Shown piece after piece: positions 53,129 to 63,002 of a DNA stretch of 64,000 nt; within the stretch, counting starts at the first letter, position 1; each line of letters starts with the position of its first letter. The position numbers were made by a program, and so were the translations under genes. Under the pieces are notes generated by a model. The model ran no database searches. It was not told where the DNA came from and worked only from the letters and a program-made list of their open reading frames with translations. Source of the stretch: an uncultured Marinifilum sp. (lineage in GTDB: Bacteria; Bacteroidota; Bacteroidia; Bacteroidales; Marinifilaceae); assembly GCF_963677195.1 (NCBI RefSeq), contig NZ_OY781918.1, positions 1,042,923 through 1,106,922 on the forward strand, in the 5' to 3' direction.

Positions 53129-54790
53129 CTAGTTGTTTAAATCGAGTTGTGCTTGTACCGAGATTGCAAATTTTAGTTCATAATCTCCTTTTAATATAAC
53201 TGCTTGTGTTCCATCTCCGCTGGTTTTAACACTAGCATTAATAATTATGTTTTCCGTATCGTTTAAATGTTCTATTTGTGTTTTGCTTAATTTTATTTCG
53301 TGACTTATCTCAGCAATGCTGGCGCTGTTAACTTCACCTTCCATGCCATGTCCGGCAGGAAATACTTCTGCAGCATCAATAACTTCATTATCAGTAATCG
53401 AATCCAGAACAGTATATGTTTCATCGGTAAGGTAAATTTTATCAATTTTTACGTCGAGCGGATATCCGTTTTCTGCAGTAACAACAATAGCTGCATTTAT
53501 AATTTTTTCGGCATCATCAATATCAATATCATTAATGGTATCGCGAAGCATTAAGTTGGTAGCTGAAAAATTAAGAGGAATATCAATTTCCAGATCGGCA
53601 TCTATTCTGGAATTATTACTAACTATATTTGGAGTACTTGCAATATCAACCGCATTTGGATTTAGCTGCACAAAACCGGCGTATTCAATTCTATCCGACG
53701 GAGGAAGAGCCATAATTTCTACAATATCGGAATTGTATTTGTCGTAAGTAATGGTTTCTTCGTTAGGAGTATCATTAACATCGGTAACGGTTTTAGGATA
53801 GTTAACTGGCTGTATTGGTAATGGGTTTAAAGCCTGATAATCTCCTTGGGTATTGTAGCCAATCATGTTTGCATTAATTTCGAAAGGCACGCCAACCGAA
53901 TTTCGCAGGTGAACTTTAATTTTAGGGTCGGCAAATGTATATTCACCCTCAATATCATCCCAAAAATCGACATCTAAATCTATACTTCCCTGTCCGATAC
54001 TAATATTTTGTGTGCCAAAATCGCCTTGTGCGAGTAGGAAGTTAACATTTTCGAAAGTAAGGTTTACGTCTATAGGTCCACTTCCCGAAATAATTCCACT
54101 GGCATTATTCTTAACTGTAATATCAAAATCTAAATCGATGATATTATTGTTCGAATAGGGTTCAGTAAATTTTATATTTAAGTTGTTAAGATTTAAATTT
54201 TCTTCCTGATTTACTGCATTTGCTGCGATGGTATAGGTTTGATTTACAGCAATGCCTGATTGTGTGCAATTTGGCAGGCTAACCCTTAATTCGACTTCTG
54301 TATTTAAAGGGTTTGTAAATAGAAACTGAATATTTGTATTGATATCGAGTTCGGACAGGATTACATCTATCGGAGAAGTGTTTATTGTAATATATTTAGC
54401 TTGCGAATTAATTACGGGCAAAGAAGCATAGGGTACTCCTGCACTTAAATCGGGTAAGCTAAAGTTTAAATCGATTGGTGTTTGATTTGGAATGTTGATT
54501 ACCTCGTTAACATCGTAAGAAAAAATATTTTTTTCGGTATGAATAATATGCAGAACTCCTTCCTTATCGAGAAAAATGGACTGATCATTGGGGTTTGTTT
54601 CATGTTCGTTTAGTAAATACCAAAGCGAGTATGTTCCATAACCTACCGGCACAATCATGTTTGGGGTCCAGTCTACTTTTTCCGATAGGCGGTCCATGTT
54701 GTAATCGTCGGCATCGAAGCACGATTGTGCTGTAATTGCAAGAATTCCTATCATCAGTATAGGAATAATCGATTTAAATTTTAATATCAT
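53129..54790 (-). CDS. Large exported lipoprotein, conserved in Bacteroidota
   Basis: A 553-residue lipoprotein with lipobox AQSC (Cys24) followed by FDADDYNMDRLSEKVDWTPNMIVPVGYGTYSLWYLL. The rest is beta-strand-rich and Asn/Asp/Ile-rich, without membrane spans, repeated immunoglobulin-like beta segments being likely (VPFEINANMIGYNTQG, NLMLRDTINDIDIDDAEKIINAAIVV). I do not know its role. It shares an operon with the DUF5723 barrel, which suggests an outer-membrane assembly. Confidence 0.65.
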   Translation of the reverse strand: MILKFKSIIPILMIGILAITAQSCFDADDYNMDRLSEKVDWTPNMIVPVGYGTYSLWYLLNEHETNPNDQSIFLDKEGVLHIIHTEKNIFSYDVNEVINIPNQTPIDLNFSLPDLSAGVPYASLPVINSQAKYITINTSPIDVILSELDINTNIQFLFTNPLNTEVELRVSLPNCTQSGIAVNQTYTIAANAVNQEENLNLNNLNIKFTEPYSNNNIIDLDFDITVKNNASGIISGSGPIDVNLTFENVNFLLAQGDFGTQNISIGQGSIDLDVDFWDDIEGEYTFADPKIKVHLRNSVGVPFEINANMIGYNTQGDYQALNPLPIQPVNYPKTVTDVNDTPNEETITYDKYNSDIVEIMALPPSDRIEYAGFVQLNPNAVDIASTPNIVSNNSRIDADLEIDIPLNFSATNLMLRDTINDIDIDDAEKIINAAIVVTAENGYPLDVKIDKIYLTDETYTVLDSITDNEVIDAAEVFPAGHGMEGEVNSASIAEISHEIKLSKTQIEHLNDTENIIINASVKTSGDGTQAVILKGDYELKFAISVQAQLDLNN

Positions 54791-54957
54791 AGTAGTTTAA
54801 TTTAATAGTCGTAATTATTTATAGTACCGCATTATTACATGCGAAACCCTCTGTTGTAACGTAAAATATTAGGGATTTATTTGCGGGCACAAAAAAACAA
54901 TAAATCATACAATTTATTATACTAATTGCAAAAATAATTTGTTAATGATTATAAGAA

Positions 54958-57708
54958 TTATTGTACGGAATAATTTAAAAGGAAGTTTCGGTTATCTCCA
55001 ACATACAGGTTAAAAGTATGATTGCCAGCTTTTGCAAAACCAATTGAAAATTCGGTGTTGCCTTTAAGAGGAAATCCGCTGTGATTGTTACCTTTTGTAT
55101 CAATTAGGTAAATTTTATTTTCGTTTTCGACACAAATACCAATTTCTATATTTCGGCGCGAAAATTTATAAACATTAGGTTGGTAAGTAATGCCGGAATC
55201 GAATTTTTGTTCCAATTTCTGATTGCCCGAGGCATCGTAAATTTTTAGGAAATTATAATCGGCAAACAGGTATTCATTTTTACCATCGGCATTTAAATCT
55301 GTGGCGATAAAATAATGTGCATCAGATAATTCGGTAAACGATTTGCTTTCGACTTTACCATTAAAATAGCAGTAGTAAATTATACCATTGCTGTCTGTTG
55401 TAACCAGTCGTTTGTTCGCTTTTTCAAGATAAAAAGGATTGTTTTCCGATTTAGAAAATTGTTGTTTTAATTTTACTCTTTCAGCTCCTCGGCGATTAAG
55501 AATGTACACTCTATATTTATCGGCATAAACAATATAGTCTTTGTTGTTAACTCTAAAATGTTGAATTTCGCAGGTAATTGGATTTTCTGCTTTTGCCGGA
55601 TTCCAACCACTAATTAATTTACCTTCTTTCGAATAGGCATAAACTTTTTGATCTTTACAGGGAATAAAAAAGCGGTAATTGCGGTTTTTATCGTAGTCGA
55701 AAATTGAAATTCCACGAACGGCATCCGATTTTAATCTAATGGGGTAGTTTTTCACATAATTCCCATTTCGATCTATTAAATGCAAATGATTTTTGGTGGC
55801 AAATAAATATTGTAATTTGTTATTTTTAAAATAATCGATCTGTTCTATTTTACCAATTACTTTCGAATCTAGTGGTTTTTTCCAGAGTATTCTTCCTTCG
55901 GGATTTAAAAGGTACAGCTGTTTGTTAATATCCTGAATCATAATTTCATTTTCTTTGGTATAATGATTTTTTACCAAATAGGGCTTGTGTCTGAAACAGG
56001 TATCCAATCGCGATTCCCAATCGGTTTGAGGTGCCAATTCTAAAACCGGATCGTATTCGATAAACAGGTTGTTGTAAATTAAATTACGATTGGCACTTAG
56101 CTGTAATCCTATAGCCTGAAATTTGTTTACACTTTCTTTGTGATTTTTAATTTCTGTTTGTAATTCATTGTTCAGAAAGCTCGATATAAATCGATTTGCT
56201 TTAGGAGTAACGGTATAGAAAAAGAAATTGGCTTTATTGGATAAAAATTCTTTATTTTCCTGATAACTTAGGTTTGTGTCAAGCGTTTTTCCTAAAACTG
56301 ATTCTTTAATAAAATCCGATAAGTAATTGATATTTGGTCCCATAACCAAATAGTTATCTATAAAGGTAAAATAAGCCGATGAGGCATCGGTAAAAAAGCT
56401 GCCAAATAGTTTTTCGGGTATTTTTTCGTCGGGCAAACGGTAGATATCGAAAGAGGTTTGAGAATCGAGTTTATAGGTTCTTTTGTAATAGTCTAGCGTG
56501 CGTTTTTGTTTTTTTGCATATCCTAAAACAGATTTTAGCATTTTCTCTTTGGCAATGCTTGCACTTTTTGTTCTGATAAGTGTAAATCTCTTTTTGGGGT
56601 CGCTTTCGAAAAATGCCAATCCTACTTCTTTATAAATGATAGAGAAAATAATTTCTTCGATATCTTCTCCGGTTTTGCTTTTTAGATCGTTTATGTTTTT
56701 CTGGTAATCCGAAAGTTTTCCCATCTGATCGAGATACTTACGATATTTTCCTTTGTGCAATAAAGGATCATTAATGCCTAATATTGCCAGCATGCTAACC
56801 TGAGATGGTAATATCGATTCCATTTCCATTTTTACAGGCTCTTGTTGTAAAAACAGATTCATTAAATTTCCTTGCTGCGGATCGCTGTAAGTAAATCCGT
56901 TAAGCAAAACAATTCGGTTTCTAAAACTTAAATCAAGTTCGGTCCAATTGGCCAAGTTTGTATAGTTGCGAATAAATTTAGAATGATCTTTATCGAGCGA
57001 AAAGGAAATTTGCTTGGGAAAAGTTTTAAGATTCATGAAGATATTGGCATCTACATTTTTACCAATTGTTCTTCTGATTTGCTCAAATCCTTTCGATTTA
57101 GAAATGGAATTTTCGGTACTTAACTGGCGAACAGAGTTTTCCAGTAGTAACATAGAATGGCTTCCGATTAGTAATCCTTTCGAAAAGGCAAAATGTAATT
57201 CACGTCCTTTTTTTGATACTTTGGGAATTGTAAACAGCTTTGTATTCTGGTAAGTTTTTTCTTTTAGTTCTGTATTGGGTGCAAGCCAATTTTTAATGGA
57301 ACTAAGAATGCCTTTTTCTTCCAGATAATCGTTAATAGGTAAAATGTATAAATACTCAATGTCGCTTTTCCCCTGTAAATGGCTAGCCATAGTAAAACTT
57401 CTATCTAAGGATATTGAGTACTCAGAGTTAAACTTGCCTACAAGGCTGTCTATAAATTGAATATTGCTGTTTATTTTTGCGATTTTATCGAAATTACTAA
57501 GCTCTTTCCAGGTTCCTGTGTTGTTTTCAAGTTTAGTAATTAATTGTTCTAAACTTTCGAATTGAATAATTAGTTCGGAATTTACCGGAATTGCCGAGAA
57601 AGGATCAATTCCTTTGTATTCTTTTTGCTTTTGAAGATAAAGAAATCCTAAAAAGGTGATTGCCAACAGCAATACAATGAAAAAATAGGTGAGAATTTTT
57701 TTCAGCAT
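54958..57708 (-). CDS. Membrane-anchored 916-residue protein with C-terminal propeller-like region
   Basis: One N-terminal span (residues 7-26) anchors a large periplasmic part. Residues about 30-560 resemble the DUF3352-like layout (FSAIPVNSELIIQFESLEQLI; IFMNLKTFPKQISF; YFTFIDNYLVMGPNINYLSDF). Residues about 590-916 have repeated strands of the PQQ/WD type (LYLLNPEGRILWKKPLDSK, HLIDRNGNYVKNYPI, VYAYSKEGKLISGWNP, IYLIDTKGNNHSGFPL). Function unknown. It stands alone upstream of the lipoprotein, with a 167-base gap holding no gene. Confidence 0.6.
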   Translation of the reverse strand: MLKKILTYFFIVLLLAITFLGFLYLQKQKEYKGIDPFSAIPVNSELIIQFESLEQLITKLENNTGTWKELSNFDKIAKINSNIQFIDSLVGKFNSEYSISLDRSFTMASHLQGKSDIEYLYILPINDYLEEKGILSSIKNWLAPNTELKEKTYQNTKLFTIPKVSKKGRELHFAFSKGLLIGSHSMLLLENSVRQLSTENSISKSKGFEQIRRTIGKNVDANIFMNLKTFPKQISFSLDKDHSKFIRNYTNLANWTELDLSFRNRIVLLNGFTYSDPQQGNLMNLFLQQEPVKMEMESILPSQVSMLAILGINDPLLHKGKYRKYLDQMGKLSDYQKNINDLKSKTGEDIEEIIFSIIYKEVGLAFFESDPKKRFTLIRTKSASIAKEKMLKSVLGYAKKQKRTLDYYKRTYKLDSQTSFDIYRLPDEKIPEKLFGSFFTDASSAYFTFIDNYLVMGPNINYLSDFIKESVLGKTLDTNLSYQENKEFLSNKANFFFYTVTPKANRFISSFLNNELQTEIKNHKESVNKFQAIGLQLSANRNLIYNNLFIEYDPVLELAPQTDWESRLDTCFRHKPYLVKNHYTKENEIMIQDINKQLYLLNPEGRILWKKPLDSKVIGKIEQIDYFKNNKLQYLFATKNHLHLIDRNGNYVKNYPIRLKSDAVRGISIFDYDKNRNYRFFIPCKDQKVYAYSKEGKLISGWNPAKAENPITCEIQHFRVNNKDYIVYADKYRVYILNRRGAERVKLKQQFSKSENNPFYLEKANKRLVTTDSNGIIYYCYFNGKVESKSFTELSDAHYFIATDLNADGKNEYLFADYNFLKIYDASGNQKLEQKFDSGITYQPNVYKFSRRNIEIGICVENENKIYLIDTKGNNHSGFPLKGNTEFSIGFAKAGNHTFNLYVGDNRNFLLNYSVQ

Positions 57709-57927
57709 AGTAAATAGGTTGCATGGTAAAGTGTTGTATCAAAAATAAGAATTTTTACGATTAGTATTTAAATTTTCTTAACGATTTACTTAGGTTTATT
57801 ATTTATCCTTAAAAATGAGTTGTGTATGCTTTTTTAATTAATGCGAAGATCTTTTGTTTATTAGGTGCTTTATTTTTTATATTATTGACTTTTCGGACTT
57901 ATAAATGTGTTGTTTGTAAGCATAAGA

Positions 57928-57949
57928 AAGCCCGATACTTATCGGGCTT
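57928..57949. terminator. Terminator of the aldehyde dehydrogenase gene
   Basis: AAGCCCGAT / ATCGGGCTT, a perfect 9-bp stem with a 4-base loop. The rest of 57709-57979 holds no supported gene. Confidence 0.75.
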
Positions 57950-57979
57950 ATCTAATGTGTTAATTAAAGAAATAAGTGT

Positions 57980-59512
57980 TTATAAATCGAATTTTATTCC
58001 TTGAGCTAAAGGTAAATCTTCACCATAATTAATGGTATTGGTTTGTCTTCTCATGTATGTTTTCCAAGCATCGGAACCAGATTCCCGACCGCCGCCAGTT
58101 TCTTTTTCGCCACCAAAAGCACCGCCTATTTCAGCGCCCGATGTTCCGATATTTACATTCGCAATGCCACAATCGCTGCCAACCGCCGAAATAAAGGTTT
58201 GAGCCTCGCGCATGTTCATAGTAAATATCGATGATGATAAGCCTTGTGGAACATTATTGTGCATTTCAATTGCCTGATTTAAAGTTTTATATTTCATGAT
58301 GTAAAGTACGGGAACGAAAGATTCATCCTGAACAATTTGCCAATGGTTTTCTACTTCGCAAAAACTTGGTAGCACATAGTTTCCTTCAAGTACTTTATCG
58401 CCGAAAACAATTTTACCGCCTGCTTTTTTCACTTCGGCAATTGCATTTTTGTAAACATCTACGGCTCCCTCATCAATAACAGGTCCTACTAAAGTATTTT
58501 CGTCAAGCGGATTTCCAATTTTTCCTTCTACTTGTTTGTAGGCATTCAAAAGGCGATTTTTAACATCATCGTAAATATCTTCGTGAATTATCAGGCGTCG
58601 GGTAGAGGTGCATCTTTGTCCGGCAGTACCAACCGATCCGAATACAATTCCTGGAATTGCCATATCTAAATCGGCACTTGGAGCAATTACAATTGCATTA
58701 TTACCACCCAATTCGGCAATAGTTCTGCCTAAGCGAGCGCCAACTTTTTCGGCTACGCGCTTTCCAATGGCGGTCGATCCGGTTACGGAAATTAGTGGCA
58801 CTCGTTTGTCTTCGATAAAATTATCGCCCATTACCGATGATTTGGCTACTACCAAATTAAACACCCCTTCGGGTACATTATTCTCTTTTAGTACTTTCTG
58901 AATAATTTTATGACAGGCAATGGCGCAAAGGGGAACTTTTGAACTGGGTTTCCAGATAATAACATCGCCACAAACTGCTGCCAACATTGCATTCCACGCC
59001 CAAACGGCAACAGGAAAATTGAAGGCAGAAATTACGCCAACAATTCCCAATGGATGATATTGATCCATCATTTTATGATCGGGCCGTTCGGAGTGCATGG
59101 TAAATCCGTAAAGCATACGCGATTGTCCAACTGCAAAGTCGCAAATGTCTATCATTTCCTGTACTTCGCCCATGCCTTCCTGGTATATTTTCCCCATTTC
59201 GAGACTTACGAGTTTTCCCAAATCATCTTTTGCATCGCGTAAAGCATTTCCTATTTGTCGAACAATTTCGCCACGCTTTGGAGCTGGAATTTTGCGCCAG
59301 ACCTTAAATGCTTCCTGTGCTTTTTCAAGTACTTTTTCGTAATCATCTTTATTGGCATTTTGAACTTTTGCAATGGGTAAATTATTAATTGGTGATACCG
59401 ATTCGGTAACAGCACCTTTGCATTTGAACCATTCTGTGCCGGTGCTAACGCCCGAATTTAACTGCTCAATTCCTAATCGTTTAAGTGTATCCTTAACTCC
59501 AAAATCTTTCAT
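57980..59512 (-). CDS. Aldehyde dehydrogenase, ALDH7 (piperideine-6-carboxylate dehydrogenase) type
   Basis: A 510-residue NAD-dependent aldehyde dehydrogenase. The general base is in IAELGGNNA and the nucleophile in GTAGQRCTSTRR; ISAFNFPVAVWAWNA and IWKPSSKVPL line the cofactor site. KETGGGRESGSDAWKTYMRRQTNTINY is characteristic of ALDH7A1/AmaB, which oxidises alpha-aminoadipate semialdehyde in lysine degradation. A single-gene unit. Confidence 0.9.
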   Translation of the reverse strand: MKDFGVKDTLKRLGIEQLNSGVSTGTEWFKCKGAVTESVSPINNLPIAKVQNANKDDYEKVLEKAQEAFKVWRKIPAPKRGEIVRQIGNALRDAKDDLGKLVSLEMGKIYQEGMGEVQEMIDICDFAVGQSRMLYGFTMHSERPDHKMMDQYHPLGIVGVISAFNFPVAVWAWNAMLAAVCGDVIIWKPSSKVPLCAIACHKIIQKVLKENNVPEGVFNLVVAKSSVMGDNFIEDKRVPLISVTGSTAIGKRVAEKVGARLGRTIAELGGNNAIVIAPSADLDMAIPGIVFGSVGTAGQRCTSTRRLIIHEDIYDDVKNRLLNAYKQVEGKIGNPLDENTLVGPVIDEGAVDVYKNAIAEVKKAGGKIVFGDKVLEGNYVLPSFCEVENHWQIVQDESFVPVLYIMKYKTLNQAIEMHNNVPQGLSSSIFTMNMREAQTFISAVGSDCGIANVNIGTSGAEIGGAFGGEKETGGGRESGSDAWKTYMRRQTNTINYGEDLPLAQGIKFDL

Positions 59513-59664
59513 GATTGTTATGTGCTTTGAGTTTCCAATTGATTCGTGGGAATTGTTGGAAAGTGGTTAAAAATCAATGTTTTTGCTTAAATATATCAAT
59601 TTACTAAATGCTTGTCTTTTTCCCTATGATATTTATCATGTGCAATTAACAGGAGGAATGTAAA

Positions 59665-59691
59665 AACCCGAATCTTTAATTGATTCGGGTT
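59665..59691. terminator. Terminator between two minus-strand genes
   Basis: AACCCGAATC / GATTCGGGTT, a perfect 10-bp stem with a 7-base loop, flanked by an A-tract on the left. It ends the DHOD-like gene's transcript. Confidence 0.75.
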
Positions 59692-59725
59692 ATAGTACTA
59701 TAAGTTTAGCAGGATAAGATATCTG

Positions 59726-60721
59726 CTATTGCATAATAAAATTTCTGAAATTTTTCATGAACTGTACGCGCTCATAAGCTGCCGGATCGTTAGATTTAGA
59801 TTGACTTATTTTGCCTTTAAAGTCAGCTATGTTTTCGAATCCATGTTCTTCCATCCAAGAGTAAATTTCTTTGGTAAGAATATCGATATAAGCCGGACCA
59901 TTTTTATAAAGAACAGAAGCCAGTTGAATAGCATCGGCACCAGCTAAAATTTGCTTAATAATACTTTCGGAAGTATGAATTCCTGTTGTTCCGGCAAGCG
60001 AGCATTTAACTCTATCCGACATAATTCCAACCCATCTTAAAGAGTTCTTGTAATCATCGGAATTAGAAAGAACTTGTCCGCTGGTTACGCTAAGTGTATC
60101 AATATTAATATCAGGACTGTAAAAGCGGTTAAACATTACAATGCCATCCACGTTCATATCATCTAATCGCTTAATTACGTTTGCCAGATTTGAGTGATAT
60201 GGACTAATTTTTAAAGCTATAGGAAGCGCAACTTGTTTTTTTACAGTTTTAAGAACATCGAAATAAATGTGTTCATTTTCATCTCCTGTTCTGTGCATAT
60301 CGGTAGGAAGCACGAATAAGTTTATTTCTAAAGCATCGGCACCTGCTTTTTCTATTTCCTGAGAAAAATAAATCCATTTTTGTGCACTTACGCAGTTTAT
60401 ACTTGCAATAATTGGGATAGAAACGGCAGCTTTTGCATCTTCAATTAGTCGTAGATATTTTCTTAGAATATCCTCGTGTGGTTCTTCTTCCATATAGTCG
60501 AAAGTCTCGGGATACACATAAGGACGATTGGTCATGGCGTGCATTTGCTCTTCCATTTCCATTACAATTTCTTCTTCGAAAAGAGATTTTAGAACAATTG
60601 CTCCCGCACCATTGGCCTCTAATTCTTTAATTTTTTCAATTGAATCGGTTAAGCCCGAGCTTGCTACGATAATAGGATTTTTAAGTTCTAATCCCAGGTA
60701 ATTGGTTGTTAATTTAGGCAT
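59726..60721 (-). CDS. Dihydroorotate dehydrogenase-like protein
   Basis: A 331-residue FMN barrel of the PyrD-like type. TTNYLGLELKNPIIVASSGLTDS opens the barrel, ASINCVS, ALEINLFVLPTD, ALKISPYHSNLANVIKRL and SLAGTTGIHTSESIIKQILAGADAIQLAS follow. The usual catalytic cysteine/serine loop of true PyrD is altered (NLFVLPTDM), so it may not be the pyrimidine enzyme. Such DHOD-like proteins are common in anaerobic Bacteroidota, with unknown substrate. Confidence 0.82.
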   Translation of the reverse strand: MPKLTTNYLGLELKNPIIVASSGLTDSIEKIKELEANGAGAIVLKSLFEEEIVMEMEEQMHAMTNRPYVYPETFDYMEEEPHEDILRKYLRLIEDAKAAVSIPIIASINCVSAQKWIYFSQEIEKAGADALEINLFVLPTDMHRTGDENEHIYFDVLKTVKKQVALPIALKISPYHSNLANVIKRLDDMNVDGIVMFNRFYSPDINIDTLSVTSGQVLSNSDDYKNSLRWVGIMSDRVKCSLAGTTGIHTSESIIKQILAGADAIQLASVLYKNGPAYIDILTKEIYSWMEEHGFENIADFKGKISQSKSNDPAAYERVQFMKNFRNFIMQ

Positions 60722-61011
60722 GTTTTAAAAGTTAAGTGTATGTTTTATGATTGATATTTGTTTAAGTTAAATGTCTTAGTTTTTATATTCAAATCAATAA
60801 TCTTTATACTAAGATAGAAAATCCTTATCGATTTATGTACAGGTACCTTTAAAAATCCTGAAGACTTGATTTTAGTTGGTAAATTGACCAGTTGGCTTTG
60901 TTAAAGAGTTTGACAGACAATTAAATGGCATTTGCAGTATCAATTGATTTTACCTTTTTTTGTTATTCGACCGCTAATTGCTTTTGTAAGAAACTTAACC
61001 AACTAACTAAT

Positions 61012-62550
61012 ATGCAAAATACAGTAAAGAAGAAACGAGGCTGGACAGATCGTTTTTTGAATGTAACCGAGAAATTTGGAAATGCCTTACCGCATCCGGC
61101 TACCTTATTTGCAATTTTTGCCATTATGGCGATTTTATTATCCGGCTTAGCATCTCTTTTTGATTGGCAAGCTGTTCATCCCGGAACCAAAGACACAATA
61201 AAGGTTGTTAATTTACTTTCCATAGAAGGATTACACCGCATTATAATAGAAATGGTAGATAACTTTACTGGCTTTGCTCCTTTGGGAATTGTAATGGTTG
61301 CAATGCTAGGGATAGGAATTGCAGAGAGTAGTGGATTAATTGGAACATTAATTCGAAAACTTGTATTATCTGCACCTAAAAAAATGCTAACATTTGTTCT
61401 TGTTTTGGCTGGAATTTTATCGAATACAGCTTCGGATGTTGGATACGTTCTTCTTATTCCTCTTGCCGGAATTATATTTATTGCTGTAGACAGACATCCC
61501 ATTGCAGGAATGGCAGCGGCTTTTGCCGGTGTTTCTGGTGGGTTTTCTGCAAATTTAATTTTAGGTACTATTGATCCACTATTAGCGGGATTATCGCAAG
61601 AAGCTGCACGAATTGTTGATCCAACTGTAGTTGTTAATCCTACTGCCAATTATTATTTTATGGTGGTTTCGACTTTTGTAATTGCCACCGTAGGTACTCT
61701 CATAACAGAAAGGCTTGTAGAGCCACGATTAGGAGTATATAAAGATGCACATTTACATAAGGAAGAAATTCATGAGTTAACAGATTTGGAGCGACGAGGA
61801 TTGCGTTGGGCCCTTTATGTAGTAATTTTTTTAACTGCCATTACTCTGTGGGGATTAATCCCGGAAAACGGATTTTTCAGAGGTGCTGACGGAGGCTTTT
61901 TAACTTCGCCATTGATTAGAGGTGTTGTGGCCATTTTATTTTTGGGAGCAGGTGCTTGTGGTATAGCTTACGGCTTTGGAGCCAAAGTTTTTAAAAATGA
62001 TGCCGATATCATGAAAGGAATGGGGAAATCTATGGAAACCCTTGCCGGATATTATGTACTTGTATTTTTTGCTGCACAATTCGTGGCTTATTTTAAATGG
62101 TCGAACTTAGGCGTTATAATGGCTATTAAAGGTGCAGGAGTGCTTATGGCTTCTGATATAGGAATGATTCCATTAATGATATTGTTCGTGTTTTTATCGG
62201 CGATAATAAATATGCTAATGGGATCGGCATCGGCTAAGTGGGCAATTATGGCACCAATTTTTATTCCAATGTTTATGCTTATGGGGTATTCTCCTGAGTT
62301 GTCGCAAGTGGTTTACCGTATTGGAGATTCGGTAACTAACGTTATTTCTCCAATGATGAGTTTCTTTGCGCTGATTATTGCTTACGTACAAAAATATGAT
62401 AAGAAATCGGGTATAGGAACTATTATTGCTACCATGTTGCCCTATTCGGTTGCTTTCTTTTTGGTGTGGGTGATACTTTTAATGATATGGATACTTTTAG
62501 GATTACCACTAGGGCCAGGAGCTGTTTTGGAATACAGCATACCACAATAA
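61012..62550 (+). CDS. AbgT-family transporter
   Basis: About 512 residues from the ATG at 61012; an earlier ATG at 60925 would add 29 residues outside the family pattern. Eleven to thirteen hydrophobic spans. [32 protein letters not shown] is the AbgT opening, and [36 protein letters not shown] and [22 protein letters not shown] are the conserved re-entrant regions. The family exports sulfonamides or takes up p-aminobenzoyl-glutamate. No AbgA/B hydrolase is near. The 290 bases before it hold no gene. Confidence 0.9.
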   Translation: MQNTVKKKRGWTDRFLNVTEKFGNALPHPATLFAIFAIMAILLSGLASLFDWQAVHPGTKDTIKVVNLLSIEGLHRIIIEMVDNFTGFAPLGIVMVAMLGIGIAESSGLIGTLIRKLVLSAPKKMLTFVLVLAGILSNTASDVGYVLLIPLAGIIFIAVDRHPIAGMAAAFAGVSGGFSANLILGTIDPLLAGLSQEAARIVDPTVVVNPTANYYFMVVSTFVIATVGTLITERLVEPRLGVYKDAHLHKEEIHELTDLERRGLRWALYVVIFLTAITLWGLIPENGFFRGADGGFLTSPLIRGVVAILFLGAGACGIAYGFGAKVFKNDADIMKGMGKSMETLAGYYVLVFFAAQFVAYFKWSNLGVIMAIKGAGVLMASDIGMIPLMILFVFLSAIINMLMGSASAKWAIMAPIFIPMFMLMGYSPELSQVVYRIGDSVTNVISPMMSFFALIIAYVQKYDKKSGIGTIIATMLPYSVAFFLVWVILLMIWILLGLPLGPGAVLEYSIPQ

Positions 62551-62603
62551 AAAATCATAAAATTATTTCGCGATGTAAAAATTTAATTCGATGTAAAAAT
62601 ATG

Positions 62604-62652
62604 AATCTCAGTACATGCAGGAACTATAGCTTGTTGTACTGAGATTTTTTTT
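62604..62652 (+). terminator. Terminator after the AbgT gene
   Basis: AATCTCAGTACA / TGTACTGAGATT, a perfect 12-bp stem with a 19-base loop, followed by a run of T. Confidence 0.82.
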
Positions 62653-62672
62653 GAAAAAAATGTAGGTTTTGT

Positions 62673-62703
62673 TTTGCGAGAATGAAACAAAGATCTATAT
62701 TTG
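62673..62703 (+). promoter_or_regulatory. Promoter of tRNA-Leu
   Basis: TTTG (62673-62676), 19 bases, TATATTTG (62696-62703): a full consensus match, with the transcript starting about 12 bases before the tRNA. Confidence 0.75.
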
Positions 62704-62722
62704 CATCGCATTCAAAAGCAAT

Positions 62723-62804
62723 GCCCAGGTGGCGGAATTGGTAGACGCGCTGGTCTCAAACACCAGTGGGGCAACCCGTGCCGGTTCGATCCCGGCCCTG
62801 GGTA
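62723..62804 (+). tRNA. tRNA-Leu (anticodon CAA)
   Basis: The 82-base cloverleaf has acceptor GCCCAGG / CCTGGGT (terminal G-U), D-arm with GGTAGACGC, anticodon stem CTGGT / ACCAG with loop CTCAAAC (anticodon CAA), a short variable arm and T-arm GCCGG-TTCGATC-CCGGC. The discriminator is A, as needed for leucine. CCA is not encoded. Confidence 0.95.
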
Positions 62805-63002
62805 CAAAAAGATCCTTTCGATATTTTCGAGGGGATTTTTTTATGTAATCAAATTCAAGGTGAGAATTGTTGGGGGTAATGCTTCAAATTTACTGACTTC
62901 GTAAATTTTAAATGTAAGGTGTAGATATTCAGCATTGAAATAAAAAATAACTAGAAAAACGAGGTGTATAATGTATCGCTCGTTTTAATTTTAAGCTCTT
63001 AA
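62805..63002. other. Gap between tRNA-Leu and the RHS fragment
   Basis: It is AT-rich with no supported gene. The sequence becomes G+C-richer abruptly at about 63003, where the RHS frame opens. Confidence 0.5.

Noticed and set aside
57822..58004. 60-residue plus-strand frame
   Set aside because: It crosses the terminator of the aldehyde dehydrogenase gene and overlaps its 3' end on the other strand.
62723..63002. tRNA-Leu as attachment site of an integrated element
   Set aside because: No integrase and no repeat of the tRNA 3' end is visible in the window, so this is unproven.
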